Translations under genes and position numbers: made by a program | Source of the DNA: Sulfuriroseicoccus oceanibius | GTDB lineage: Bacteria > Verrucomicrobiota > Verrucomicrobiia > Verrucomicrobiales > SLCJ01 | DNA: 64,000 nucleotides | Assembly (NCBI RefSeq): GCF_010681825.2 | Contig: NZ_CP066776.1 | Location: forward strand, 558,001 to 622,000 | Direction: 5' to 3' | Notes under the pieces: generated by a model | Seen by the model: only the letters and a program-made list of their open reading frames with translations | The model's database searches: none | Told to the model about the DNA's origin: nothing | Shown here: positions 8,192-17,700 of the stretch, piece by piece | Position numbering within the stretch: the first letter of the stretch is position 1 | How the letters are laid out: every line of letters starts with the position of its first letter

Positions 8192-9142
8192 CTAATTTTG
8201 TTTTATCGGCTCGAAATTGGGGTCGGAAAGAAGGCGGTTTACGAGTCTGACAAGCTTTCGGATCACGGCGGTGATGGCGACATGATGAGGTTTTCCTTTG
8301 GCGATCAGACGGCCATAAAATTCCTTCAAAATCGGGTTGTGGTTCGTGGCGCATAGAGCAGGCATGTAGAGGCTGCGCCGGAGTAAATGCCTTCCTCCGC
8401 GGACGTGCCTCTTGCCGCTATGAGTGCCGGTGTCTTTGTTGAATGGCGCAACTCCAACTAAAGCCGAAGCCTGGTTGTCGGTGATTGCGCCCAGTTCTGG
8501 CATTTCAGACAAGAAGACCGTGGATGCAGCCAGACCAAGTCCTTTGATCGACTCGATTTTGCGCTTCTTCTCACGCAGCACGGCGTCTTTCGCAATGAGT
8601 GTGTCGAGTTGCTTTTGGCAACGAGCAATCGCTCGCTCAAGGCTTTGGATTTGGGTCTTGAGCTCCTTCTTCACAAAGCTGTCGGTGACCTTTTGAAGGG
8701 CCGTTTTCTGAGCTGCAGCTTGGCGGGTGAAACGATCCTTAATCCTGGCGATCGCTGACATCTTCTCCTGCAGAGCTGTAGGTTTTACGCGGGATGCCGG
8801 GGTGATCGACTCTCCGAAGCGAGACAAGACCGTGGCATCCATCGCGTCAGTTTTCGCTGAGATTCCCATGGCCTCGGCAAATGCTCGTGCTCGCTTTGGA
8901 TTAACCAGGCTGATGGGAATGTTTAGCTCCAATGCTTGAGCGAGGAGGCACTTTTCATAGCCACCGGTAGGCTCACAGATGATGTGGATTTCGTCCTGTT
9001 GTTTGGATAGCTTGAGGAGCTCCGATTTTACCTTTGATGGAGTGTTGGGAACGGTCCAGGAGCGCTTTGTTTTGGGGTGATAAAAGTCGAGTTTATCTTT
9101 GCTGACATCGACGCCGATATAGTGTTTGTTCTGAGTGTTCAT
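8192..9142 (-). CDS. IS110-family transposase (DEDD recombinase)
   Basis: A 316-residue transposase with the N-terminal RuvC-like DEDD_Tnp_IS110 domain and C-terminal Transposase_20 domain. Candidate catalytic acids are D12 (GVDVSKDK), E57 (CEPTGGYE), D99 and D102 (KTDAMDA). The C-terminal serine is S242 in DTGTHSGKR, within GLAPFN-like context (GVAPFNKDTG). A helix-hairpin-helix-like KIESIKGLGLAAS precedes it. The gene is full length and has no stop or frameshift, so the element may still be active. IS110 enzymes cut and join DNA guided by a bridge RNA encoded in the same element. Confidence 0.92.
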   Translation of the reverse strand: MNTQNKHYIGVDVSKDKLDFYHPKTKRSWTVPNTPSKVKSELLKLSKQQDEIHIICEPTGGYEKCLLAQALELNIPISLVNPKRARAFAEAMGISAKTDAMDATVLSRFGESITPASRVKPTALQEKMSAIARIKDRFTRQAAAQKTALQKVTDSFVKKELKTQIQSLERAIARCQKQLDTLIAKDAVLREKKRKIESIKGLGLAASTVFLSEMPELGAITDNQASALVGVAPFNKDTGTHSGKRHVRGGRHLLRRSLYMPALCATNHNPILKEFYGRLIAKGKPHHVAITAVIRKLVRLVNRLLSDPNFEPIKQN

Positions 9143-9385
9143 CTGTATTTCAACCTTGGATCTACGAGCTCTCGGGCTCTTGCAACTCTACGAACTGCAG
9201 ATGGATTTGAGGGAAACAGGCCTCCTTGCTGAAAGACGAGTTCAAGGACTCGAGGAGGAACGGAGTGACTGTTTCAGCGATCGAGGTGGGGGTGGCCACC
9301 CCCACCTTGATCAACCTCCGGTTTCGTATGAAACCGATGGAGCTAGGAATAGCTCAAATTGACCAACCAAGGAGGGCATCGAGTT
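9143..9385 (-). ncRNA. Candidate IS110 bridge RNA region upstream of the transposase
   Basis: In IS621-like IS110 elements the bridge RNA is made from the non-coding end upstream of the transposase gene. This stretch has the right place and size and is rich in hairpins: a 24-bp perfect palindrome centred between 9295 and 9296, CGGTTTCGTATGAAACCG (9319-9336), and GAGCTAGGAATAGCTC just after. It also holds GCCTCCTTGCTG (9220-9231), identical to the uninterrupted hairpin at 44916, overlapping TTGCTGAAAG (9226-9235), the reverse complement of the element's own end at 8174-8183. The RNA itself and its limits are inferred. Confidence 0.45.
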
Positions 9386-9426
9386 CTGGAGGATGCGCTA
9401 TCTGCGACGATGCACGGGCGATTTGG

Positions 9427-10257
9427 TTAGGAATAATCGACCGAAACCAGGGTCAGGCCATCGGCTGGTGCGCAGAGTGGGGATTTTTCAACTCCGCCGG
9501 CGGCGTGTTGGGCGGCGAGGCGCTCGCGGTCGAGCATGGCTGTGAGCTCGGTGGTGGTGAGCTTGTGTTGGCCGCAGCGGACGATGGCGCCGGTCATCAG
9601 CCGCACCATTTTGTAGAGGAAGCCATTGCCGCGGAAGTCGAGCGTGATGCGTGTGCCGGGCAGATGGTCGAGCGCGGACTCGAGCGGTGTGATGGAGGTG
9701 ACGTGGCGCACGTTGTCGCCGCTGCCGGGGACGCGGTCGGTGCCGTCGTTGCGGTTGGCGCAGAATGCGGAGAAATCGTGTTCGCCGGTGAGGATGCGGC
9801 AAGCCTCGTGCATCGCGGCCAGGTCGAGTGGCCCGCGCTGGTGCCAGGCCCGCAGGTGGTCAAAGGGGGGGAGCACATCGGCGACGACGATCTCGTAGCG
9901 GTAGTGCTTTCCAGTGGCGGAAAAGCGGGCGTGGAAATCCGTGTCGACCACCGCGGCATCGACGATGCGGATTTGCCGCGGCAGTTTTGTGTTCAGCGCC
10001 CGCAGCCAGGCACCGCCGTCCATGCGGTGCGTGGGCGGGAGGTCGAAATGAGCTACCTGGCCGAGAGCGTGGACTCCGGCATCGGTGCGTCCCGAGCCGT
10101 GGAGCGCGCTGGGTTTGCCGAGGATGGCGGCAATGGCGCGCTGGACGTGGTCCTGCACCGCGTCACCGGCAGGCTGGGATTGCCATCCGGAGAACCCGCT
10201 GCCCTCGTAGGCGATGGTCAGGCGGATTCTGCGCGGTGTCTGGTCGTGATCGATCAA
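9427..10257 (-). CDS. truA: tRNA pseudouridine(38-40) synthase TruA
   Basis: A 276-residue TruA-family enzyme that isomerises uridines 38-40 in the tRNA anticodon arm. Catalytic Asp 59 lies in GSGRTDAGVHALGQ; FHARFSATGKHYRY and the C-terminal FLYKMVRLMTGAI segment match the family. The only in-frame start upstream of the domain is TTG at 10257, which overlaps the stop codon of yqgF as TTGA, so the two genes are likely translationally coupled. The IS110 element lies about 40 bp beyond the stop codon and does not disrupt the gene. Confidence 0.92.
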   Translation of the reverse strand: MIDHDQTPRRIRLTIAYEGSGFSGWQSQPAGDAVQDHVQRAIAAILGKPSALHGSGRTDAGVHALGQVAHFDLPPTHRMDGGAWLRALNTKLPRQIRIVDAAVVDTDFHARFSATGKHYRYEIVVADVLPPFDHLRAWHQRGPLDLAAMHEACRILTGEHDFSAFCANRNDGTDRVPGSGDNVRHVTSITPLESALDHLPGTRITLDFRGNGFLYKMVRLMTGAIVRCGQHKLTTTELTAMLDRERLAAQHAAGGVEKSPLCAPADGLTLVSVDYS

Positions 10258-10790
10258 AAGAAATTATCGTCGTCGTCGTCGTCTCCACCGAAGCCGAGCC
10301 AGTCGTCGTCGTCGTCGTCGAGCATGCCGGCGCGGAAGTCATCGTCGTTGTCGCTGCTGTCCTCGCGGTTGTCGAGCCAATCCTGAAGGATGACGGTCGC
10401 GGCGACTTGGTCGATGACCTGCTTGCTGTCCTTGGCTTTGCGGCCCGAGGCCTTGAGCTGGCTTTGGGCTTCGACAGTCGAGAGACGTTCGTCGATCTCC
10501 TCGATCTCCACACCATCTGGTAGCACGGCTTGCAACTTCTCGATGAAATTACGCACTTTGGCGGTCGCGTCGCCTTCGCTGCCATCCATGCGGAAGGGCA
10601 TCCCGATCACCACCATGTCGACTTTGCGCTCGGCGACAAGGTCGGCGATGCGGTCTTCCGGGCGGTTTTTCGGATCGTCGTTGGCAATGGTTTCCACAGG
10701 GTGGGCCATCATGCCGAGGTCATCCGAGACCGCTACGCCGATGCGGGCGTCGCCATAGTCGATTCCGAGAGCTTTGATCGTGTCCTTCAT
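10254..10790 (-). CDS. yqgF: YqgF/RuvX-type putative Holliday junction resolvase with acidic C-terminal tail
   Basis: A 178-residue RNase H-like protein of the YqgF/RuvX family, implicated in pre-16S rRNA 5' processing and possibly Holliday junction resolution. The core is residues 1-142: GIDYGDARIGVA (Asp 11), VIGMPFRMDG (61-70), IDERLST (99-105) and DSKQVIDQVAATVIL with the C-terminal acidic residue. Family members usually stop near residue 140-150; this one adds about 36 residues with two poly-Asp runs and ends GDDDDDDNFF. The runs are encoded by repeated GAC/GAT codons. The reading frame stays open through to truA, so this is not a frameshift artefact. Confidence 0.88.
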   Translation of the reverse strand: MKDTIKALGIDYGDARIGVAVSDDLGMMAHPVETIANDDPKNRPEDRIADLVAERKVDMVVIGMPFRMDGSEGDATAKVRNFIEKLQAVLPDGVEIEEIDERLSTVEAQSQLKASGRKAKDSKQVIDQVAATVILQDWLDNREDSSDNDDDFRAGMLDDDDDDWLGFGGDDDDDDNFF

Positions 10791-10820
10791 ACAGGTGGTG
10801 TGGTGGGATCAGTCGTGTCC

Positions 10821-11903
10821 TTAATGTAGAGCGCTTGGCAGCAATTCAATGAGCTTTTTGATGTCATCGGCGGAGTGCCGGTTGGCCACCAAAGTTGCCG
10901 TGCGGGTGCGCACTATGATGAGATCTTGGACGCCGACAAGTGAGATGTTGGTCGGGTCGGCATTTTCTGAAAATACGATATTATTGCGGCTATCGACGCT
11001 GGTAATTTCGATATTGCTGCGGTTGCCGTTGGCATCGGCTTCGAGGTAGGCCGCGACCGAGATCCAGCTGCCGACATCGTCCCAGTCGAAGGTGGCTTCG
11101 ACGTTCATGACGCGGCTTGCTTTTTCCATCAATGCGAAGTCGATCGAGATCTTCGGCAGCGTGCGGAAACTCGATTCCAGGGTGTCGAGTGGGTTGGTGG
11201 CCTGGGCGGTTTCGTCGATGAATGCGGCGAGTTCCGGGCAATGCTCGGAGAGTTCGTTGCGGGCGGTTGCGACCGACCAGATGAACATGCCGGCATTCCA
11301 GACAAAGCCGCCGTCGGCGAGGAACTGCTCGGCAACTTCGGTGGTTGGTTTTTCGCGGAATCGGACGACGTCGCGCACGATGGCATCGCCTTCGGTGTTG
11401 GCGACGGTTTCTCCCACTTCGATGTAGCCGTAGCCCGGGCAGGCCCAGGTTGGCTTGATGCCGATGGTGAGGATCGCCGGTTCAGCGGCGGCGGTTGCCA
11501 CGGCGGTGCCCAGAACCGATTGGAATGCGGCACGGTCGGCGATGCGTTGGTCCGATGGCAACACGGCCATCACTGCGTTCGGATCTTTGGCGGCAACCCA
11601 GCCGGTGGCAAATGCGATGGCCGGTGCGGTGTCGCGGCGCTCGGGTTCGGCGACGACGTTTTCGGCAGGCACTCCGCAGGCCGAGGCGATCTCGATGGCG
11701 GCCGGCTGTTGCACTGCGTTGGTCACGATGAGCACGCGCTCAGGTGGCACGATGCCGTCGAGTCGGCGGATGGTGTCTTCGAGTAGTGTGGTGTCGCCGA
11801 AGAGGTTGAGGAGCTGCTTCGGACGGTTGTTACGGCTCAATGGCCAAAAGCGCTGGCCGCTTCCACCCGCGAGGATCACTGCGTAGACGTTGGGAGTATT
11901 CAT
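10821..11903 (-). CDS. manC: Mannose-1-phosphate guanylyltransferase
   Basis: A 360-residue nucleotidyltransferase that makes GDP-mannose from GTP and mannose 1-phosphate. Signature loop LAGGSGQRFWPLSR (11-24) with the PKQLL segment following; VLPSDQRI and PGYGYIEVGE match the GMP family, as does FVWNAGMFIW. The fused phosphomannose isomerase domain of long ManC proteins is missing, so this is the short form. It starts at ATG 11903 and ends 31 bp before yqgF, so the three genes manC-yqgF-truA could be one transcript. GDP-mannose could feed the glycan genes at 53-63 kb. Confidence 0.9.
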   Translation of the reverse strand: MNTPNVYAVILAGGSGQRFWPLSRNNRPKQLLNLFGDTTLLEDTIRRLDGIVPPERVLIVTNAVQQPAAIEIASACGVPAENVVAEPERRDTAPAIAFATGWVAAKDPNAVMAVLPSDQRIADRAAFQSVLGTAVATAAAEPAILTIGIKPTWACPGYGYIEVGETVANTEGDAIVRDVVRFREKPTTEVAEQFLADGGFVWNAGMFIWSVATARNELSEHCPELAAFIDETAQATNPLDTLESSFRTLPKISIDFALMEKASRVMNVEATFDWDDVGSWISVAAYLEADANGNRSNIEITSVDSRNNIVFSENADPTNISLVGVQDLIIVRTRTATLVANRHSADDIKKLIELLPSALH

Positions 11904-12045
11904 GGCGCGTAACTTGCGGAGGGATTTCGGCGTGGCAAGGGAAGCTACGGTGAAAATGAGCGACGTTTGAGTCGCGCGGGCCGGCGCAAGAATTCCGTGT
12001 TTTCCATTTCACCTGCGCATTGCAGCTGCGTATAGTGATCCAGCT

Positions 12046-12354
12046 ATGGAAGAACCTATCAATACCTCAACCAATCCGGTTGCCACCAACGTGGCGGTTT
12101 CTGTCGGCCCAGCTGCGGTTGGTGCCGCTGTGGGATTGTTAGTCGCTGAGGCGCTGGACAAAAAGGCACGTCGCAACACGGCCGCCGGATTGTTGGCAGT
12201 TGGCGCACTGTCCGCCCTGCCAATGGTGGTGAGCATGGTAGCGAACAAGATCAACCATCCTGCAAACCGCCGTGGTAACGAGCGCACGCTCGCCGCTATA
12301 CGCGAAGGCGCCGGTGTGTTTGACGAGGAAGGTTTCGAGTCGTTCGATTCCTAA
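12046..12354 (+). CDS. Small membrane protein of unknown function
   Basis: A 102-residue protein that I do not recognise. It has a hydrophilic N-terminus, an Ala/Gly/Val-rich helix (about 15-36), a basic KKARRN turn, a second hydrophobic helix (about 46-66) and a charged C-terminus ending EEGFESFDS. Two transmembrane helices are likely. It is divergent from manC with 142 bp between them and is followed by a strong terminator, so it seems to be a real monocistronic gene. Confidence 0.65.
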   Translation: MEEPINTSTNPVATNVAVSVGPAAVGAAVGLLVAEALDKKARRNTAAGLLAVGALSALPMVVSMVANKINHPANRRGNERTLAAIREGAGVFDEEGFESFDS

Positions 12355-12382
12355 TCTGCTCGTCCGCTAGAAGTTATTTTCA

Positions 12383-12426
12383 CCCCGCACGATGCGCTCC
12401 GGCGTGTCGTGCGGGGTCTTTTTTTG
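12383..12426 (+). terminator. Rho-independent terminator
   Basis: Arms CCCCGCACGA and TCGTGCGGGG, then TCTTTTTTT, 29 bp after the small membrane protein gene. Confidence 0.88.
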
Positions 12427-12503
12427 AGTTGGGCACGGGGGGCAAGGATGCTGCCAAGAACTTTCGTTTTAGCCGTACTCTGGTTTTGTCTCACGCAGAG
12501 GGG

Positions 12504-12765
12504 GACGGAGCTCTTCGGGCAACGACAGGAGTGTCGTTGGTCCATCGGGGAATGGTGGTCTCGCGTGTTGCGATGGAGCAACCACACTCCTGTGGTTGGG
12601 AGCGGTTCTCGTCATTCCTAGCGATTCACCACAACCTATCATCAATCCCTCCCCATCCTGTCATCTGTGGAAAAGAACATCGCGACCATCGGTGACCGAC
12701 GTGCCCCATCCCCGCCGCCGGAGCTGCACCCGCTTTGCGTCTTCGCGTCTCTGCGTGAGCTTTCC
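12504..12765. repeat. Long direct repeat DR1 upstream of the MFS gene
   Basis: About 262 bp, a near match of 14306-14557 in the same orientation. It contains the hairpins AACGACAGGAGTGTCGTT and AACCACACTCCTGTGGTT and ends in a CTCTGCGTGAGCTTTCC motif. DR1 has a small internal duplication (CTTCGCGTCT) that DR2 lacks. No protein-coding signal is seen in it. It fills most of the 12355-12869 gap. Confidence 0.8.
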
Positions 12766-12869
12766 CATCGGCGCCGCGCCGGCATTGTGCGGAGATCTGT
12801 TGGCGATGTTGAGGAATGATTTCCCCTCGTCCACATGACGCGGAGGGGTGGCACGGCTATGGTGGGGCT

Positions 12870-14129
12870 ATGACATCGGCTCCATCTCAGATGCGTACGC
12901 AGCGCACGTTCACGCTCGATTTGTTGCGGGCGGTGCCTGCCGGTGTGTTGCTGACGGTGGTGACCACCTTTGCAATCCTGATTGCCAACCAGGCGTTTGC
13001 CGCGCCGGATTGGGCAAAGGGCGTGCTGCTGGCGGCCTCGCCGTTGGGGATGTTGCTGGGGGTGAGTGCGGTCACGTTTGTGAGGCGCTCCGGGCTGACG
13101 GTGAACCAAGGAGGGGCGGTGATCAACGCGGTGGAATGTGGCGGCTTTTTGTTGGCGGCAGCGAGCGGATGGGGCGATGGACCACCGGTTCTTTGGATGT
13201 TCGTGCTCGGTTTGAGTGTGGCGATGTTTTGTATGTCGGTGAGTTTGCCGTTGGTGGCGCAGATCTATCGGAGCCAGTATCCGGATGAGAAACGCGGGCG
13301 GTTGTTTTCGCTCGCTGCGATGGTGCGGGCCGGAGCGTCGATTGCCGGGGCCACGGTGGTGGGGAAGTTCTTGGCCGGGGATATGAACGCGTATCCGGTG
13401 GCATTGGTGTGTTTTGCCGTGGCGTCGCTGATGGTAGCTGCCTGTGTGCTGGGGATGGGGAAAGTGGAAATCCAGCAGGCCAAGCGCGCCAAGTTGTTGG
13501 ATGCCTTCCGTCACGTGAAGGACGACAAGCCGTTTCTCAAATTGCTGACGTCGTGGATGATCCTCGGGTTCGGCAACCTGATGGCGATGGCGATGTTTGT
13601 CGAAGCCGTGGCCAACCCGAAGTACGGCTACGCTTACGATGCGGACAAGGTGACGTCGTTGACGACGGTGATTCCGCAGGTCGCGTTCATTCTCTTTGTT
13701 TACAGTTGGGGGCGCTTGTTTGACCGCTGGAATTTCTACGTCCTGCGGGCGGGGATCAACGTGGTGTTTATCGCGGGGGTGATCGTTTATTACTGCGTCG
13801 GTGGCTGGTGGGGGCTGTGCATCGGCATTGCGTTGCACGGGATTGCGCGATCGGGGGGGAATGTGGCGTGGTCGTTGTGGACGACGAAGTTTGCCGAGCC
13901 GGACCGGGTGGTGGACTACATGGCGGTGCATACCTTTGCGACAGGGATCCGCGGGACGCTGGCTCCCTTTGTCGCGCTGGCGGTGGCGGGTCAGTTTTCG
14001 CTGGCTACGGTGGGTGCAATTAGTGCCGGGATGATGACCATCGCGACCTTGATGATCGTGCCGGACATCAAGCTGGCGCACGCGCGGAGGAAGTCGCAAA
14101 TGGTGGTGCCACCGAAGGTGGGGAGCTGA
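12870..14129 (+). CDS. MFS-type transporter
   Basis: A 419-residue inner-membrane protein with about 12 hydrophobic segments in two halves separated by a central basic loop (KVEIQQAKRAKLLDAFRHVK). A loop IYRSQYPDEKRGRLFSL resembles the conserved intracellular loop of major facilitator transporters. ATG at 12870 (MTSAPSQM) is chosen over an earlier frame extension that lies in repeat-like sequence. The substrate is unknown. It is the only gene between two 255-bp direct repeats, and has no partner genes. Confidence 0.8.
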   Translation: MTSAPSQMRTQRTFTLDLLRAVPAGVLLTVVTTFAILIANQAFAAPDWAKGVLLAASPLGMLLGVSAVTFVRRSGLTVNQGGAVINAVECGGFLLAAASGWGDGPPVLWMFVLGLSVAMFCMSVSLPLVAQIYRSQYPDEKRGRLFSLAAMVRAGASIAGATVVGKFLAGDMNAYPVALVCFAVASLMVAACVLGMGKVEIQQAKRAKLLDAFRHVKDDKPFLKLLTSWMILGFGNLMAMAMFVEAVANPKYGYAYDADKVTSLTTVIPQVAFILFVYSWGRLFDRWNFYVLRAGINVVFIAGVIVYYCVGGWWGLCIGIALHGIARSGGNVAWSLWTTKFAEPDRVVDYMAVHTFATGIRGTLAPFVALAVAGQFSLATVGAISAGMMTIATLMIVPDIKLAHARRKSQMVVPPKVGS

Positions 14130-14305
14130 CAGGGAAATATGCGATCGGTCGGGTAGCGGCTTTTTGGGGAGTGCAGTGAGAATCACTGCTTTTGATTGCA
14201 GGCGGAGCCGGTGGGTTTTCAACCACGAAGCGCACGAAGGGCGCTCGACGGCAGGAATGTCGTCCCCCCAGCGCTGCGCGTGCGTGGCTTGCACGCTGAG
14301 ATCGT

Positions 14306-14557
14306 GACGGAGCTCTTCGAGCAACGACAGGAGTGTCGTTGGTCCATCGGGGAATGGTGGTTTTGCGGGGGGCAATGGAGCAACCACACTCCTGTGGTTG
14401 GGAGTGGTTCTCGCCATTCTGAGTGATTTGCATCACCCCACTCCAAAATCCGACCCATCCTGTCATCTGCGGAAGAAAACCGCGACCATAGGTGACCGAC
14501 TTGCCCCATCCCCGCCGCCGGAGCTTTCCCCGCTTTGCGTCTCTGCGTGAGCTTTCC
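14306..14557. repeat. Long direct repeat DR2 downstream of the MFS gene
   Basis: About 252 bp, same orientation and same internal hairpins as DR1. Just before it (14217-14245) lies CCACGAAGCGCACGAAGG, a low-complexity type common in such intergenic regions. The rest of the 14130-14775 gap shows no gene. Confidence 0.8.
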
Positions 14558-14775
14558 TCGAATTGCGGAGCAGTGCGATCAAACGAGTGAGGAATAACAA
14601 CCGAAAGTGCTTCGGTTCTTGTCATGTGGGTGCGGCTGGGGGCACGATCATCGGGCTCGTGCTGCGGGGAGAAAAACTTCCAAGGATTCTGGAGGTGGTG
14701 TGTCACACCCATTGCCGGCGGCGCGTGGATGCGTTGCCGCTGCTGTGATTTTCCGATTCACCAACTCCCAAAGCT

Positions 14776-17700
14776 ATGAAATCCGTCCGATCCGTTGCCT
14801 CGTCCTGTCTTGCTCTTTCCGCGCTTCTATCCGCTGCGCCGCCGTTGTTGGCGAATGAAGTTCCCGCAGTGGAATCCTACGTGCTGGCGACCGACCGCGA
14901 GGCGGAGTTGGCCAAGCTGGTGCCGGGGACGGTCGATTACTACCGGCTGCATTTGATCCATTTTGAGAACACCGGGCAGTGGGGAAAGCAGGAGGCAATG
15001 ATCGCCGACATGCGGGCGCAGATGAAGCGGGGCGCGCTGAGCGGGATCGGCGAAAGCGAACTGCAAACGTTTGAGCTGCGCCGGGCGGTGATGCGGTTCC
15101 AGGACGATACCGCGGCGTCGGGGGCGTCGATCGCGCGCATCCTCGGGCTGAGCTTGAGCCATTCCCAGCCGCTGCGGGAGAACGAGCAATCGCTGCCGAG
15201 TGCGTTGCATGGTGGGGTTTTCGAGCGCCGCCAGTGGTTGCGCAGTGCGTTGAAGGCATCGGGTAACTCGCTCCGCAATGTCAGCGACCATCAATTGCCG
15301 TATCTGCTGAGCGAGCGGATCCAGCTTACGGCCGAGCAGCGTGAGCAGTTTTTGCGTCGCTACCAGAATGCGCAGTCTCCGGGCGTGGTGGACCTGGTGG
15401 TCGCGCATTTCACTGACAAGCGGACGGCGTCGTGGGGTGAGTTTGAGATTCACCAGTTCCTGACGCTGGAGCAGATGGATAAAGTGCGGAAGCGGGTGAC
15501 GCGGCTGCGTGACGATTCGCGCTTCACTGCGGCCTATCTGTCCAAATTGATGCCGGGCGACGACGTCGAGCTGTGGGTGGATCGGGACGAGACGATGGCG
15601 TACCTTGAGCGGGTGTGGGCGTACGTTTCCACCCTGCCGGAGAACCAGAATGCGTTGCGCGGGCAGGTGCTCTACCGCTTGCTCGAGTGGGAGCGGATGA
15701 CCGGGCGTGTGAACCGTGAGCACTTGCAGGAGTACCTGAAGCTGCCGCGGCCAGTGGCTTACCAGACCCGTGAACTGCGTCGTAACCGCCAGCCGATGAC
15801 CTTTGGCAATGAGTTCACTCAGATTTCCGGCGTGCGCCAGATCCTGCCTCCGGTCGAGGAGGAACTCGTGCGCGAGCTGGTCATGGACCAACTGGTGGCG
15901 GATGGCAATGACGCCGCATTCCGTGGATTGATCCTGGAAAAGACACTCCAGCAGTGGCTGGCCGAGGCGATGATCGTGGCGGGCAAGGGCGAGCGGGACC
16001 GCTGGTCGCGGGTGCTCGGGCCGGATCAGTTCACCGCGCTGCGAGATCGAGTCGACATCGACTTTGCTCCGACCAACCCGGCGAGGTTTGCAGTGGACGA
16101 GCCGGTGTCGCTGGAAGTGATGACGAAAAATGCCGGCGCGATGGAGGTGAAGATTTACCAGATCAACACGCTGGCATTCCACGAGCAGAATGCGGGTGAG
16201 ATCGATGGTACGCTGGACCTCGATGGCCTGGTGGCAAACCACAGCCGCGTGATCGAAACCGGTGACAATCCGTTTGTGCGCAAGCCGCTGCGGGTCGAGC
16301 TGCCCGAGATCGACGGGCGCGGGGTGTGGGTGGTTGAGATGATCGGCAATGGCCGCAGCAACCGTGCGATCGTGCGCCGTGGCGACTTACGGGTGGTCAC
16401 CCAGCCGCATCCGCTGGGCCAGCAGGCATTGGTTTTAGACGAGTCCGGAAAACCTTTTGCCGGCGCGGAGGTGCGGCTCGGCGGGCATGTCTTCCCGGCC
16501 GATGAGAACGGGCTTTGTGTGTTGCCGTTTTCCGAGAACGAGGAGGCGCTGGATGTCGTCCTGCACGACCCGATGAGCGGGCTGGCGCGTCCGGCGAAGG
16601 TGGATGCCGTGCGGGAAGAGTATGTGTTGGACGTCAGTCACGTGGTGCCGAGGGAATCGCTGATTGCGGGCAAGGAAACGACGCTGGCTGTGCGGTGGAC
16701 GGCGTTGCTCAATGGTCAGCCGGTGAACCCGGAGCAACTGGTGCGGCCGAAGCTCAGCTTGCGCTTGGTCGATGCCGATGGTGTGGCGTCGGTGAAGCGG
16801 GTGCCGGTGGAGTCGTTGCAGTTCTACCGCGACCTGACGATCGACTTTGTCGTGCCGGAGCGCTTGGTTTCGTTGGAGGTCGTGTTGAGCGCGGAGGTGG
16901 AGCAGGTGCGCACCGGGGAGATGGTGACGTTGGAGGCCCGGAGCCATCAGGAAGTGAACGACGGAGCCGCCACCGATGCCGAGGGCTTTGTTTATTGGTT
17001 GCCAACTGAGAAAGGGCTGGTGGCCGAGCTGCGCGGACGCAATGGCGAACTGCTCGCCGGACACGATGTGCGGGTGAGCGTGCGCGATGAGCAGTTCCAG
17101 GCGGTGGGCAATCAACTGATGCGCAGCGACGAACGCGGGCGGGTGATGCTCGGCGGTGTCCCGCGGTGGGCGGTGGTGGAAATCAGCGGGGCGGGGCGCG
17201 GTAAGGACATGGTTTCCTCGCGAGCGGTCCAGCGGTTTGTCCAATCCAACGACGACCGAGTGATGCTCGGCGTGGACGGGGTGACGCTCAAGGCGGGTGA
17301 GGCGCGGGCGGTGCCGATGACAGTGACCGCTGCGGATCTCGAGCAGCGGCGGGTGAGTCTGGTGGAAATCCGGCGCGGTGCGGTGGTGCGTGATGTGACC
17401 GACCAATTGACGCTGACTGATGGCGGCTTGGTGATTGGCAGCGGGCTTGCGGCGGGATCGTACGAGCTCCGCACTGAGAGCGATCAGTTCGCCGTGGAAG
17501 TGGTGGACGGCGACTGGCACGGGCTGTGGTTGTTGGGCGAACGCATCGCGGTGCGTGACCCGCACCAGACCCTGCCGCGCCTGACCCAGGCGGAGGTGGC
17601 CGGCGATGCGGTGAAGGTGCAAGTGGCCGATGCTTCGGACCGCACCCGGCTTTATGTGGTGGCGTCGCGCTACCGATCCGACCAGCTGCGGCGGCCAGGC

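Larger units (their letters stand above)
8177..9385 (-). mobile_element. IS110-family insertion sequence (boundaries inferred)
   Basis: About 1.2 kb holding one DEDD transposase gene and about 240 bp of upstream non-coding sequence. No terminal inverted repeats are expected for the family. The left edge is set where GCCTCCTT breaks off relative to the uninterrupted hairpin at 44916-44932, and the right edge where CTGGAGG resumes at 9386. Both junctions carry TT, which would be the shared core dinucleotide, and the rebuilt empty site would be a hairpin CCTCC-TTCT-GGAGG. The edges are inference from this one comparison. Confidence 0.6.

Noticed and set aside
10254-10400. Frameshift producing the poly-Asp tail of YqgF
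   Set aside because: The frame runs on cleanly to a stop that overlaps the truA start, and the tail has a defined acidic plus Phe ending.
12504-14557. Composite transposon around the MFS gene
   Set aside because: The direct repeats encode no transposase and have no terminal inverted repeats or target duplication that can be seen.
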